In this document: in pieces, positions 13,817 through 21,840 of the stretch
Layout of the letters: each line of letters begins with the position of its first letter
How positions within the stretch are numbered: position 1 is the first letter of the stretch
Origin: a virus
Reading direction: 5' to 3' (one strand)
IMG/VR virus record: IMGVR_UViG_3300025904_000004
Location: 1-54,608 of that record
Length of the DNA stretch: 54,608 nucleotides
Position numbers and translations under genes: made by a program
Notes under the pieces: generated by a model
Database searches by the model: none
Told to the model about the DNA's origin: nothing
The model's input: only the letters and a program-made list of their open reading frames with translations

Positions 13817-14115
13817 TTTACCTCAGTCGTTTTTGTCTCTACAATAGTTTGCGATGGCGGCGGATTCTGCAGATTTTCCTGTATACTTTTTGCCTTATCA
13901 CTCTCCATTTTACTTGCTGCATAATTAAAACCAATCACACCTCCTACACTGGTGCTGATAATTGATGTCCCCAATATTTGTATAACGTCTTTATTTGCCG
14001 GTGGTATCGCGATGAAAAGCAATAAAATAATAAAAACGTAAGACCCTGATATTATCATAACTGCCAGGACTGCGCGGATATTTGATTGGCTGATATTTGT
14101 CATCATCTTTCGCAT
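13813..14115 (-). CDS. Holin-like two-segment membrane protein
   Basis: This 100-residue protein has two hydrophobic segments (about 13-37 and 45-65). A GFNYAASKMESDKAK turn and a polar Pro-rich tail follow. The pattern (segment, short loop with PP-x-NKD, segment ending G-x-x-xG-x-NYxxSS/AS-K) recurs in Bacteroidota phages next to lysis genes and is often called a holin-like protein. ATG codons at residues 4 and 5 are alternative starts. Confidence 0.7.
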   Translation of the reverse strand: MRKMMTNISQSNIRAVLAVMIISGSYVFIILLLFIAIPPANKDVIQILGTSIISTSVGGVIGFNYAASKMESDKAKSIQENLQNPPPSQTIVETKTTEVK

Positions 14116-14117
14116 GG

Positions 14118-16568
14118 CTATGGATAAATTTTTGTGACCTTGATGTAATCGAATTTGATTCCGTTGCTACCGAAATAGTAGAACCCAATCGCGTTGCCGG
14201 TGAGTGAGTTATTAATTGTTGCTGTTGCCTTCTGAACTCCATTTTGCAGGATGGTAATACTTTGCCCGTTCACCCTTACAATGATGATATCATTCACGCT
14301 AAATGAGCTGATGTTGTGTGGGGTGATAGATGCATCAACAGTAGAAATAATCTGACCGATAGAGCCACCAGGGTAAAGGTCCAGGTATGCAAAATCATTT
14401 CCCGTCTTTTTAAACAATGGCCGGCAATAACCTGAACCGCCCAGTGCAGATATTTTGAATTCATATTCATGCGCATTATTGGTACCGGCGGTAAAATAAA
14501 TATCGTTGCCGCTTCCGGTATGATAGAGATTGGCTCCATCAGCTCCAATAGTACCATCATTGTAATAAGCAGCCCATGCAGAGACGCCAATGGGTGCCGG
14601 TGTTACACCAATTAGGTTAGAGGCTGTATAATTAAAATCATCCTGTACGACAATATCACTACTTACCCCACCTGCAATTACTTCTACAACCATTTGCTTC
14701 CATCCACCGGGAACAGGGCTATTAACGATAGTCTGAGGTCCTGGTGCTGTGGCAACGTCTACGCCAGAACGGTTGATGGCAAATGTGGGCACGCCCAATG
14801 CGATAGGTATTTCAAAGAATGCAACACCGGCTCCAAATGTTGTGGAGGAAAGCGTGCCATTTATTTTCAACTTGGCAGGGGCGGTTAAATGAGCTGCCAT
14901 CCTTATAGTGTCGAATTTCGGATACTTGCCAGCGGCCACCCACGCTGGAACTGATGAAAACGGCGAAGCATTCCACCACGATTGCGTATACTGAGACGGG
15001 TAACTTGAATAAGGCGCCAATATAGTGCTGCCAACTGAAACTGTGCTCGGGTGCAATGAATACCATGCAAACATTTTATCTGCAGTGATAGCCACAATTC
15101 CATTACTGCGCGCAGCTGCGATATGAGGGGCAATGAATTTAATAGCACCGGTCCTGTCAAGTGTGGGGTCAGTATTTGACGGACCACCGAAAACATAATT
15201 GCTGCCTTGTGGTGGGTAATAGCTGAGGCCTGTTGATGATGGTACCGGCTGCGGTCCTACACTGGAACATTCCTGGTAATCATTCATGGTAGTCCAGCAA
15301 TAGCCAATAGGCCGTTGGGCACTTGGCAAAGCCAGCATCGCATTCATTACATCATCAAGTGCAGAGAAGCTCATTGAGGTCTGCTGCACAGCAGCATTGA
15401 AATAATTGGCGCTTAAGCCGGCGAAAGCAATTTTGCCCCTTGAATAAGCCTCTTGCGCCACCCATGTATTTTCGTTGATAATATTTTGACGCATGGCGGC
15501 ATCGGTTGTTCCGCGGTCCACTGAAAAAGGAATGATGCCATCCCATCCGCTATCCAATGCGTGACCGACGGCGGCCTGGCTTTCGGGATAAGAAGAATAA
15601 TTTTCTTGCCAGCTCGTTCCATTAAAATGTGCATAGAAAGGATTGGCGAATAAGAAGTATGTATTCCGGGCCCATCCCGCAGAGGCCAGGTCTGTTACCA
15701 AGTCATTATAGCTGGTGACTGTTCCATAATATATCTGGAAGCATGGTTTGTTGTTTATTTTCCAGCATGCCGGATGCGCGAAGGCCGCCAATGCCATATT
15801 CACCCTGTCTGTGCGACTGGCCGTCTGGCTTATTTGTGCGAGCGCAGGAATGCCTTTTGCCTGCGCAGCATCCATCATATGAGTTAGCCTTGCGGGATAA
15901 TCACTGCCGAAGATGTCTGAAAAAAGTTGAATCCAATTAAGACCCAAATCTTTCATGTCCTGAATATAAGCCTGCTTATCTGCGATATTTTCAGTCCACG
16001 AAAGCATGGTATGGCCGCCGTGAAGAATAGTAACAACAGGCACGGCAGGTGTTGCATTGGCTGTTGCATAACTGCTATCAAAGTATCCTGATGCAATTGC
16101 CCTTACCCGGTAGAAATATTGAGTACCATTGGTAAGGCCATTATCAATAAATTCCAGCGCCTGGCCAATATATAGTGCTAATGACACGCCGGTGGTAAAG
16201 CCAGCATCGATGGCCCGGTCAAGTATATAAAGAGTCGCGCCTGTAACCGTATTCCAATCTACTGTCACAAGGCTGTCTCCGGCTGTTGCAATCATTCCTC
16301 CTGGTGCGGGTAATGCGGTAGCTGCAGAGGGCAAAGGCGGAGCTGCAATCGCGGTAATATCCATGTCGATTTTTGGGATTAAATAATATCCCTTACCGTT
16401 CTCAAATCCTGAAATACCATTGATGTCTCTTCCAGGCACAAAGCTTTGAATCGGATTATCGATTTTATAAATGATGGCAACGTTATCAGCAGTTATGCCG
16501 GCATCATCAAAAGAAATATCTCCTTTCGCTAATACAACATTTGGCTGATTTGCAAAAACATTGCTCAT
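14118..16568 (-). CDS. Tail fibre with adaptor module, Fn3, TIM-barrel glycosidase-like domain and jelly roll
   Basis: This 816-residue protein is modular. Residues 1-80 are a module shared with two proteins at 20531 and 21841 (IIYKIDNPIQSFVPGRDING; KGYYLIPKIDMDI). Residues 88-174 are a fibronectin type III domain also shared with the 21841 protein. Residues about 180-480 look like a TIM barrel of the GH71/GH99 type (DMKDLGLNWIQLFSDIF; CWKINNKPCFQIYYG; GYCWTTMNDYQECS). Residues about 638-816 form a concanavalin-like jelly roll. It follows the connector genes and is probably a host-binding and glycan-cutting fibre. The GH family is a tentative call; catalytic acids were not identified. Confidence 0.75.
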   Translation of the reverse strand: MSNVFANQPNVVLAKGDISFDDAGITADNVAIIYKIDNPIQSFVPGRDINGISGFENGKGYYLIPKIDMDITAIAAPPLPSAATALPAPGGMIATAGDSLVTVDWNTVTGATLYILDRAIDAGFTTGVSLALYIGQALEFIDNGLTNGTQYFYRVRAIASGYFDSSYATANATPAVPVVTILHGGHTMLSWTENIADKQAYIQDMKDLGLNWIQLFSDIFGSDYPARLTHMMDAAQAKGIPALAQISQTASRTDRVNMALAAFAHPACWKINNKPCFQIYYGTVTSYNDLVTDLASAGWARNTYFLFANPFYAHFNGTSWQENYSSYPESQAAVGHALDSGWDGIIPFSVDRGTTDAAMRQNIINENTWVAQEAYSRGKIAFAGLSANYFNAAVQQTSMSFSALDDVMNAMLALPSAQRPIGYCWTTMNDYQECSSVGPQPVPSSTGLSYYPPQGSNYVFGGPSNTDPTLDRTGAIKFIAPHIAAARSNGIVAITADKMFAWYSLHPSTVSVGSTILAPYSSYPSQYTQSWWNASPFSSVPAWVAAGKYPKFDTIRMAAHLTAPAKLKINGTLSSTTFGAGVAFFEIPIALGVPTFAINRSGVDVATAPGPQTIVNSPVPGGWKQMVVEVIAGGVSSDIVVQDDFNYTASNLIGVTPAPIGVSAWAAYYNDGTIGADGANLYHTGSGNDIYFTAGTNNAHEYEFKISALGGSGYCRPLFKKTGNDFAYLDLYPGGSIGQIISTVDASITPHNISSFSVNDIIIVRVNGQSITILQNGVQKATATINNSLTGNAIGFYYFGSNGIKFDYIKVTKIYP

Positions 16569-17275
16569 ATATTGCCGCTATAAAGGATTAAAAATTTTTC
16601 GCCTGTATTCACCGGTGATCCCAAACCAATGACCAACCCATCCCATGTATATTCTGTGGGCGAAGGGTTGTTCGAAACTTTATAAATTGGGGTGTCACCT
16701 CTTTTTATAAACAATATTTTGTTGCCCGAAACCTGTGGCACCGATAACGTTGACCCTTCCGTTCCCAGCCCTATATAGGTGATATCATAAATATTCTGCA
16801 GTTCCTCATTGCCGGTTTCAAAGAATACTTCGGAAGGGATGGCGCAAACGTTCTGTTTGAATTGGATGCTAACAGAAAAGTCAATTGTACAGCCTCCATA
16901 CATATCGTCATTGCCTTCTGAGATTACCAGGTTAAGATTATTCTCAACGCTGATTCTCCAGTCATCCCAACCTGGATGATTGAACTGCGCGATAATATCC
17001 ATGGCAACACTTACCATATCGCTATCTACATCCTGTTCGTTTGTTTTGGTATCGGATGCAACATGCACCAGGTCAAACAGAGAAAGCCTGTAATTAAATG
17101 TGGCTGCCTTGCCAGCTATGTTTATTGACCCTGAACTGTCTTCCAGGAAAGCTGCAGGATATTTTCTTGTTTTATCTGCAAGAAGATCTTGGGAGAAGCC
17201 ACGGTAAAAGCTCCGTACCTGCTTATGTGCAAGGCATATTTTTTTAATCCGCGCTATCACCTGGTTGAGCGTCAT
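16565..17275 (-). CDS. Head-tail connector/tail completion protein (putative)
   Basis: This 236-residue protein begins MTLNQVIARIKKICLAHKQV, with YPAAFLED, a NYRLSLFDLVHVASDT stretch and SDMVSVAMDIIAQFN. The plan matches a neck or tail-completion protein common beside portal and DUF6712 genes in Bacteroidota siphophages. Residues about 175-236 add a beta-rich extra domain. It overlaps both neighbours by four bases. Confidence 0.65.
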   Translation of the reverse strand: MTLNQVIARIKKICLAHKQVRSFYRGFSQDLLADKTRKYPAAFLEDSSGSINIAGKAATFNYRLSLFDLVHVASDTKTNEQDVDSDMVSVAMDIIAQFNHPGWDDWRISVENNLNLVISEGNDDMYGGCTIDFSVSIQFKQNVCAIPSEVFFETGNEELQNIYDITYIGLGTEGSTLSVPQVSGNKILFIKRGDTPIYKVSNNPSPTEYTWDGLVIGLGSPVNTGEKFLILYSGNI

Positions 17276-17373
17276 GGCTTTTTCTTTTTATCAGTTTTTT
17301 TAACCTCTTTGGTTTGCTTCGCTAAAAACAGTCGAAGCTTCTCTTCATTTTTTTTACTCGTACTCTTTCCCAT
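17272..17373 (-). CDS. 33-residue lysine-rich protein
   Basis: This short gene fits the gap exactly. ATG 17373 lies three bases before the stop of the DUF6712-like gene, and its TGA overlaps the next ATG (ATGA). The product has 13 lysines in 33 residues (starting MGKSTSKKNEEKLRL). The exact fit and the overlap argue that it is real. Role unknown; a small basic protein could bind DNA in the head. Confidence 0.6.
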   Translation of the reverse strand: MGKSTSKKNEEKLRLFLAKQTKEVKKTDKKKKP

Positions 17374-17376
17374 TTA

Positions 17377-17970
17377 TTAATCTTTATATGGTTGGCCGTT
17401 AAAGCCACCCTTGTTACAATAAGGATTATCAATACCGTCGCTGTCGCCCAAATAAATTGGCGAAGTAAAATTTCTTTGCTCAGGCGTTACCGTATCAATG
17501 GTATTGCCCGGATTCAGATATTCAGGATACCAGGTTGGCGCCTTGTCAATAATCCGCAGGCGAAGTCGCTGCGCGTAGAACTCTGCCCTGTTTTTATATT
17601 TGTTGCTGAGGTCTATCAGCTCACTCATGGTTGGCAGCTCTGTATCATTGCCGATTTTTCTGGAAACACCTTTATTCCAGAATTGATAGGAAATAGTTGT
17701 CGGCAACTCCGACAGCGTATAGTACATGAGCGCATCCACCAGGTATTTATCAATAAGGTCTTTGTAGTTGACATTTTCAGCATCCTTCATCTTATCAGTA
17801 GAAATAAGAGATTGCAATTTGTTGTAAAGGTTAGTGCCCAGGATAGGCATGATATACATGTCCTGCGCCACTTTAATGTCAGGGTAGATGAGCTTAGGGT
17901 CGATGTTGCCATGGATGACCGTCCGCTCCTTTATCATTGTGTCCGATATGAGTAATATATTTTCTGACAT
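17377..17970 (-). CDS. DUF6712-like head-tail adaptor
   Basis: This 197-residue protein has the helical pattern of DUF6712/head-tail connector proteins: IHGNIDPKLIYPDIKVAQDM, PILGTNLYNKLQSLI, then YLVDALMYYTLSELPTTISY and KNRAEFYAQRLRLRI. It ends PYCNKGGFNGQPYKD. It follows the portal gene directly (one-base overlap), the usual place for an adaptor that plugs into the portal. Confidence 0.75.
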   Translation of the reverse strand: MSENILLISDTMIKERTVIHGNIDPKLIYPDIKVAQDMYIMPILGTNLYNKLQSLISTDKMKDAENVNYKDLIDKYLVDALMYYTLSELPTTISYQFWNKGVSRKIGNDTELPTMSELIDLSNKYKNRAEFYAQRLRLRIIDKAPTWYPEYLNPGNTIDTVTPEQRNFTSPIYLGDSDGIDNPYCNKGGFNGQPYKD

Positions 17971-20096
17971 TATTTTTTCTTTACTACTATGTTACTTTTC
18001 CATAAATGCCTGCATTCGGGGTTGTGACCCCACCATCCGCCTTTGCGGTCAAAAACAGAATAGCCAAGGCGTTGAGAAATGTTTTCAATTTCAGCCCTTG
18101 AATAAAGCCTGTCGAGTTTTATCATCTTTATGCAGAAAGGCCGGCTGGTGGGTATAATGGCCGGGCCTATGCCTGGTTTTACTTCATAGCTGTACTTTAC
18201 AAATATTTGAACCGGCGGTGTTTTAGCTGTAGGCGGTGGCGTGGTTATGTCAAGCTCTTTGGGAATATTTCTGCTGATTACTTCATCTTCACCAATTGTC
18301 TCAGTTGTAGATTCCAAATAACCGCGTTGTGTGAGATTGGCAATCTTAGCATCGACATACGCCTTGGTCTGACCGATAGCTTCCGCAATAACTTCAGATG
18401 TTACTTTGGGGTCCTTTTTAATCATCTCCAAAATCTGGTCTTCAGTATAGGTGACGTCGTATGTTTTAAAAGCCTCTTGCATGAAAACCTCTTCATCCGC
18501 TTCTGCCTCGAGCTCACTGGAAAAACAAACTTTTTTAGATTTTAATACCTCAAAGTCTGCTTTGGCTTCGCCGCATGCATCAAACATGGCAACAATGGCA
18601 TCCAGATTATCCACTGCAGCCATTGCGGCTGGTGCTGGCTGTATGCCAAGGATGCTGTTTATATCAGCGTCACTTAATCCCAATCCTGTTCTTAAAAGCG
18701 TTGTAGCCTGGGCTTGGTTCAACTGGCCCTTTCCATATTGGCGGATGATGCGCATTAACTGCTGATGCTGTTTCGCTGAAAGGTTTTTAATATTATCGTT
18801 CGCCATCGCTGTAGCCTCACCAGGTGCAACGGGAGCCGCAGGGGCTGGTGTATTAACGGGCTTTGTAACATCAGCAGGGACCGTTCCATCGGAAGGCTTA
18901 TTGTCAGAACCGATATTTGGAAGCGCCCACAAGTCTTGTGGAATGCCCAATTTTTCAAATACAAATTGTTTTGGAAGCGAATTCACTATATCCTTTACAT
19001 CGAATTGAATACCGATGGGATCTGTTTGTTTGAGCTTGTAAGCACCCGGCCACATGGAATAGGAGAACAAATAATTTATTTCTTTATCAAAATCATTGGC
19101 CTTTGGCTTTGCGTATGTGTTGATGAAAATTTCGTATGCTGTTTTTAATTCCTGCGTGGCACCGAGTTGCCCTTCGGTTTTTATTCCGAATAAAGCGGGA
19201 CTTGTAACCAGGTGCCCTGAGAAGATTTCCTGCTGGCAAGTTTTGTTCAACTCCACAAACATCTTATCCAGTTCACTACCGGATAGGTCATCCACCTTCA
19301 CCGTCTGGTTAACACTATTGGCATCATTGAAAACAAGTAAGAATTTACCGGCATTTTCAGAGCCTGCAAATTTCTTTTGCATCCGCATTTCCACTTCTCT
19401 TTTCTTTTCTTCCGTGGGCTCTCCTTTAAAGAACTGTATCAGTTTTGACGGATTCATGCCATTGCGGATGGCAGACAAATAATACTTGCTGATTTCAATA
19501 TCCGTTTCTACATAGTTGTTGCAGCCGATATAATCAGGCAAAGGATAATACCTTATCATGGGCCTGTATTCATCGTAGGCGTAAATCTGAGAGCCTACAG
19601 GCTTGCCCGGATTAAATGACGGGATGGGTTCTTCTTCTTCCCGGTTGGCAGGGCCCCAGTTTTCCTTATAATAATAACCACCCTCTTTACCGGTGCGGAT
19701 GCTGGTAAAATCTACATGATAGATTTCTGAAACCCTCCTGTTCTGATTCCAGATAATTTCAAGCCTGAAGCCGCCATATATACGCACATCCAGAATTGCC
19801 TTTTTTGAAATATCGTTCAGCGTTTCCCCCAGCCGGTTAATCACCATATTTCCGTTTTCATACCCTTCACCAAAGATGTAATTGGCTTTGCCGGTTAAGA
19901 TGGCATTATGCTTGGCAGATTTGTTATACAGAAAAGTCAAGTATTCCGGGTAGCGGTTGTCCTCTCCATATTTTATGTAGTCTTTATTCTTGCTTTCTTT
20001 GAAGACAGGAATTTTACTGTCAGCAAATTTCAAGACAATAATGCCTGGTTCGCCTGAAGAAACAACTTCATGTGGTATATCTACTGTCTCAGCCAT
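17970..20096 (-). CDS. Portal protein with C-terminal winged-helix and MuF-like tail
   Basis: ATG 20096 (708 residues) is preferred because it overlaps the gene before it by only eight bases; the frame is open to 20141. Residues about 20-400 are a portal protein (YPEYLTFLYNKSAKHNAIL; FIYG-type stem region; ELKTAYEIFINTYAKPKAND). A Pro/Ala linker and about 270 more residues follow. These hold a winged-helix pattern (EDQILEMIKKDPKVTSEVI) and a final part like the end of MuF/SPP1 gp7 proteins (CIKMIKLDRLYSRAEIE; GGWWGHNPECRHLWKS). A fused minor head protein would enter the capsid with the portal. Portal call firm; tail domains tentative. Confidence 0.85.
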   Translation of the reverse strand: MAETVDIPHEVVSSGEPGIIVLKFADSKIPVFKESKNKDYIKYGEDNRYPEYLTFLYNKSAKHNAILTGKANYIFGEGYENGNMVINRLGETLNDISKKAILDVRIYGGFRLEIIWNQNRRVSEIYHVDFTSIRTGKEGGYYYKENWGPANREEEEPIPSFNPGKPVGSQIYAYDEYRPMIRYYPLPDYIGCNNYVETDIEISKYYLSAIRNGMNPSKLIQFFKGEPTEEKKREVEMRMQKKFAGSENAGKFLLVFNDANSVNQTVKVDDLSGSELDKMFVELNKTCQQEIFSGHLVTSPALFGIKTEGQLGATQELKTAYEIFINTYAKPKANDFDKEINYLFSYSMWPGAYKLKQTDPIGIQFDVKDIVNSLPKQFVFEKLGIPQDLWALPNIGSDNKPSDGTVPADVTKPVNTPAPAAPVAPGEATAMANDNIKNLSAKQHQQLMRIIRQYGKGQLNQAQATTLLRTGLGLSDADINSILGIQPAPAAMAAVDNLDAIVAMFDACGEAKADFEVLKSKKVCFSSELEAEADEEVFMQEAFKTYDVTYTEDQILEMIKKDPKVTSEVIAEAIGQTKAYVDAKIANLTQRGYLESTTETIGEDEVISRNIPKELDITTPPPTAKTPPVQIFVKYSYEVKPGIGPAIIPTSRPFCIKMIKLDRLYSRAEIENISQRLGYSVFDRKGGWWGHNPECRHLWKSNIVVKKK

Positions 20097-20475
20097 TGTA
20101 TGTTTTGAAGCTTGTTGGTGAATCGTATTTTGTAAATTCAAACTCAGTAGCCCTGTCTAAAATCATTTTGCCGAATTCTAATTCTGCAACGGCCAGCAGC
20201 GGGTCCAGGTTGATATCATTTGCCTGCTCATAAATTGTGTAATGCCATTCGCCGGGTTGCATGCCTGCAAAGAGTACTGAGGCATCAATTGTGAACATGT
20301 TATACCGTTCGCTGTAAAAGCTTTGATCATCTGCTGTGGATTTGACGAATGCCACCACGTCTTTTGTCAACACATGAGTAAAAACAAACAGGTAAAATGG
20401 ATTGGCTATAGTCACATTTTCTGTGAGCGTAAGAACCAATTCCACGGCGGTATCATCCAGTTTGAATTCCAGCAT
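20089..20475 (-). CDS. Putative virion protein, beta-sandwich
   Basis: This 128-residue protein has LVLTLTENVT, NPFYLFVFTHVLTKDVVAF, ERYNMFTIDASVLFAGMQ and GEWHYTIYEQ. This beta-sandwich pattern recurs next to fibres and connectors in Bacteroidota phages, so I call it a probable minor virion protein. Its start is preceded by the recurrent motif TATTTACCAG at two bases distance; CCAG-TATATG-CTGG around the ATG can fold. Confidence 0.7.
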   Translation of the reverse strand: MLEFKLDDTAVELVLTLTENVTIANPFYLFVFTHVLTKDVVAFVKSTADDQSFYSERYNMFTIDASVLFAGMQPGEWHYTIYEQANDINLDPLLAVAELEFGKMILDRATEFEFTKYDSPTSFKTYNG

Positions 20476-20478
20476 ATA

Positions 20479-20488
20479 CTGGTAAATA
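20479..20488 (-). promoter_or_regulatory. TATTTACCAG start-site motif, copy 1
   Basis: On the minus strand TATTTACCAGTAT leads into the ATG at 20475. One of five copies found at starts of structural genes, all on the same strand. Confidence 0.55.
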
Positions 20489-20530
20489 GAAAAAGCCGCA
20501 TTCTGTTTCCAAAATGACTGAGGGAGAGTA

Positions 20531-20839
20531 CTATTGGAGGGGGGGAGAGGTGTATTGTGATAAGTCCATATCTATTTTGGCAATAATATAATAGCCCTTA
20601 TTTCTGGTGAAAGCGGTAACGCCGTTTATTGACCGGCCGGGAACATAAGACTTTGTAGGTGAGTCAACTTCGTAAATGATGGCGGTATTGGATTCGTTTA
20701 TGCCGGCATCTATAAAAGATCCACTTGCCCAGGCAACGGCAACATTGGGACGGCCGCCAAAAATATTTGATGACCCTCCGTAATAAACAATTTCGGAATT
20801 GTAGGTAACTGCCTCACCGCCTATGGTTACTACTGCCAT
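20531..20839 (-). CDS. Stand-alone copy of the shared tail-fibre adaptor module
   Basis: This 102-residue protein consists almost wholly of the module found at the N termini of the 816- and 327-residue proteins. Residues 26-102 carry NTAIIYEVDSPTKSYVPGR, SINGVTAF and KGYYIIAKIDMDLS. The first 25 residues (VTIGGEAVTYNSEIVYYGGSS) are its own. It may be the base to which fibres or spikes attach, or a remnant after loss of a C-terminal domain; it ends cleanly at a stop after PPLQ, where the others continue. Confidence 0.75.
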   Translation of the reverse strand: MAVVTIGGEAVTYNSEIVYYGGSSNIFGGRPNVAVAWASGSFIDAGINESNTAIIYEVDSPTKSYVPGRSINGVTAFTRNKGYYIIAKIDMDLSQYTSPPLQ

Positions 20840-20848
20840 GATTACTTT

Positions 20849-21835
20849 TTATGCTATTTCTTCACAAGTAATACCAGTGCCGCCGTTTTTTGTAAATGTG
20901 GTATCCGGGCCAACATCCCCTTTTACAACTGCATAATTTATTTTTTTGCATTTGCCCAGGTTAGAAGGGTCATTAATATCATAGGCGGTAACCTGCCAAA
21001 TATTATTTGAATCGGTTTGAGTATCCACATTTGCATGCTCAATATTCATTTGGAATATGCCAAACCGGTGGGCTCCTGAAACAGTTATGTTGTTTGTATT
21101 TCGGTAAGCACCATATCTGAAAAAAGAAGATGCATGCCCATTGGCTTGAAAGTTCAATCCATGCCGGCAGCAAACAATATTTATATTATCTCCATTTGTA
21201 TGCTCGTTTACGAAGATTCCGCTGTGGTATCCTGAAATTACAATATTCTGCAGCCTGGTTAATGCGCCATTGTTTACTGCTGGAGTAATCAAGCCAACCT
21301 TAGCATTTGTAGGGTCAGAGCTTTCCGGGCTATATAGACTGTTGTTGATGAACAGATTTTCTGCACTCATTTGCTGGGCATAGTTTAAATCTACGCCATG
21401 AATAGCCGGATTGTTTGCGGTCCTTATTTCCAGATTAAGCAATGAAACATGGATAGACGAAAACCCCATATAGTTACCTGGTGCTGTGTTTTGTTCAGCC
21501 TTTACCACTGCCCCGTACGCGGTATTGTTGCTTTTAATTATTGTTCCATTATTTGGCAGCGTAAAAGTTCCGATTGTTCCAAAAACGGTAACGGGCTGAC
21601 TTTCTCCCATTACAGTAATGCTCAGCCAGCTTGTACCAGAGATAGCAGGAATAGAAATTTTACCCAGGTAAAGACCACGTGGTATAAATAAAATACCGCC
21701 ACCATTAGCAATGATTGCGGTAAGCGCTGCTGAGAATGCTGTTGTATTTTGAGCCTCTGTGTTAGAGGGGGAAGCCCCATATTCAGTGGCGTTAAAAAGT
21801 CCTTGAGTTAACCGCAGCGCGTTTATTAATTCCAT
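20849..21835 (-). CDS. Tail spike, pectate-lyase-type beta-helix
   Basis: This 328-residue protein begins with the classic Pectate_lyase_3 entry: FNATEYGASPSNTEAQNTTA, then FSAALTAIIANGGGILFIPRG. Repeats of a right-handed beta-helix follow (LLNLEIRTANNPAIHGVDL; LQNIVISGYHSGIFV; NINIVC). Such phage spikes bind and often cut capsule or lipopolysaccharide. It lies between two adaptor-module genes with gaps of 9 and 5 bases. It has no adaptor module of its own, so it may join the virion through its neighbours. Confidence 0.8.
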   Translation of the reverse strand: MELINALRLTQGLFNATEYGASPSNTEAQNTTAFSAALTAIIANGGGILFIPRGLYLGKISIPAISGTSWLSITVMGESQPVTVFGTIGTFTLPNNGTIIKSNNTAYGAVVKAEQNTAPGNYMGFSSIHVSLLNLEIRTANNPAIHGVDLNYAQQMSAENLFINNSLYSPESSDPTNAKVGLITPAVNNGALTRLQNIVISGYHSGIFVNEHTNGDNINIVCCRHGLNFQANGHASSFFRYGAYRNTNNITVSGAHRFGIFQMNIEHANVDTQTDSNNIWQVTAYDINDPSNLGKCKKINYAVVKGDVGPDTTFTKNGGTGITCEEIA

Positions 21836-21840
21836 TGCGA

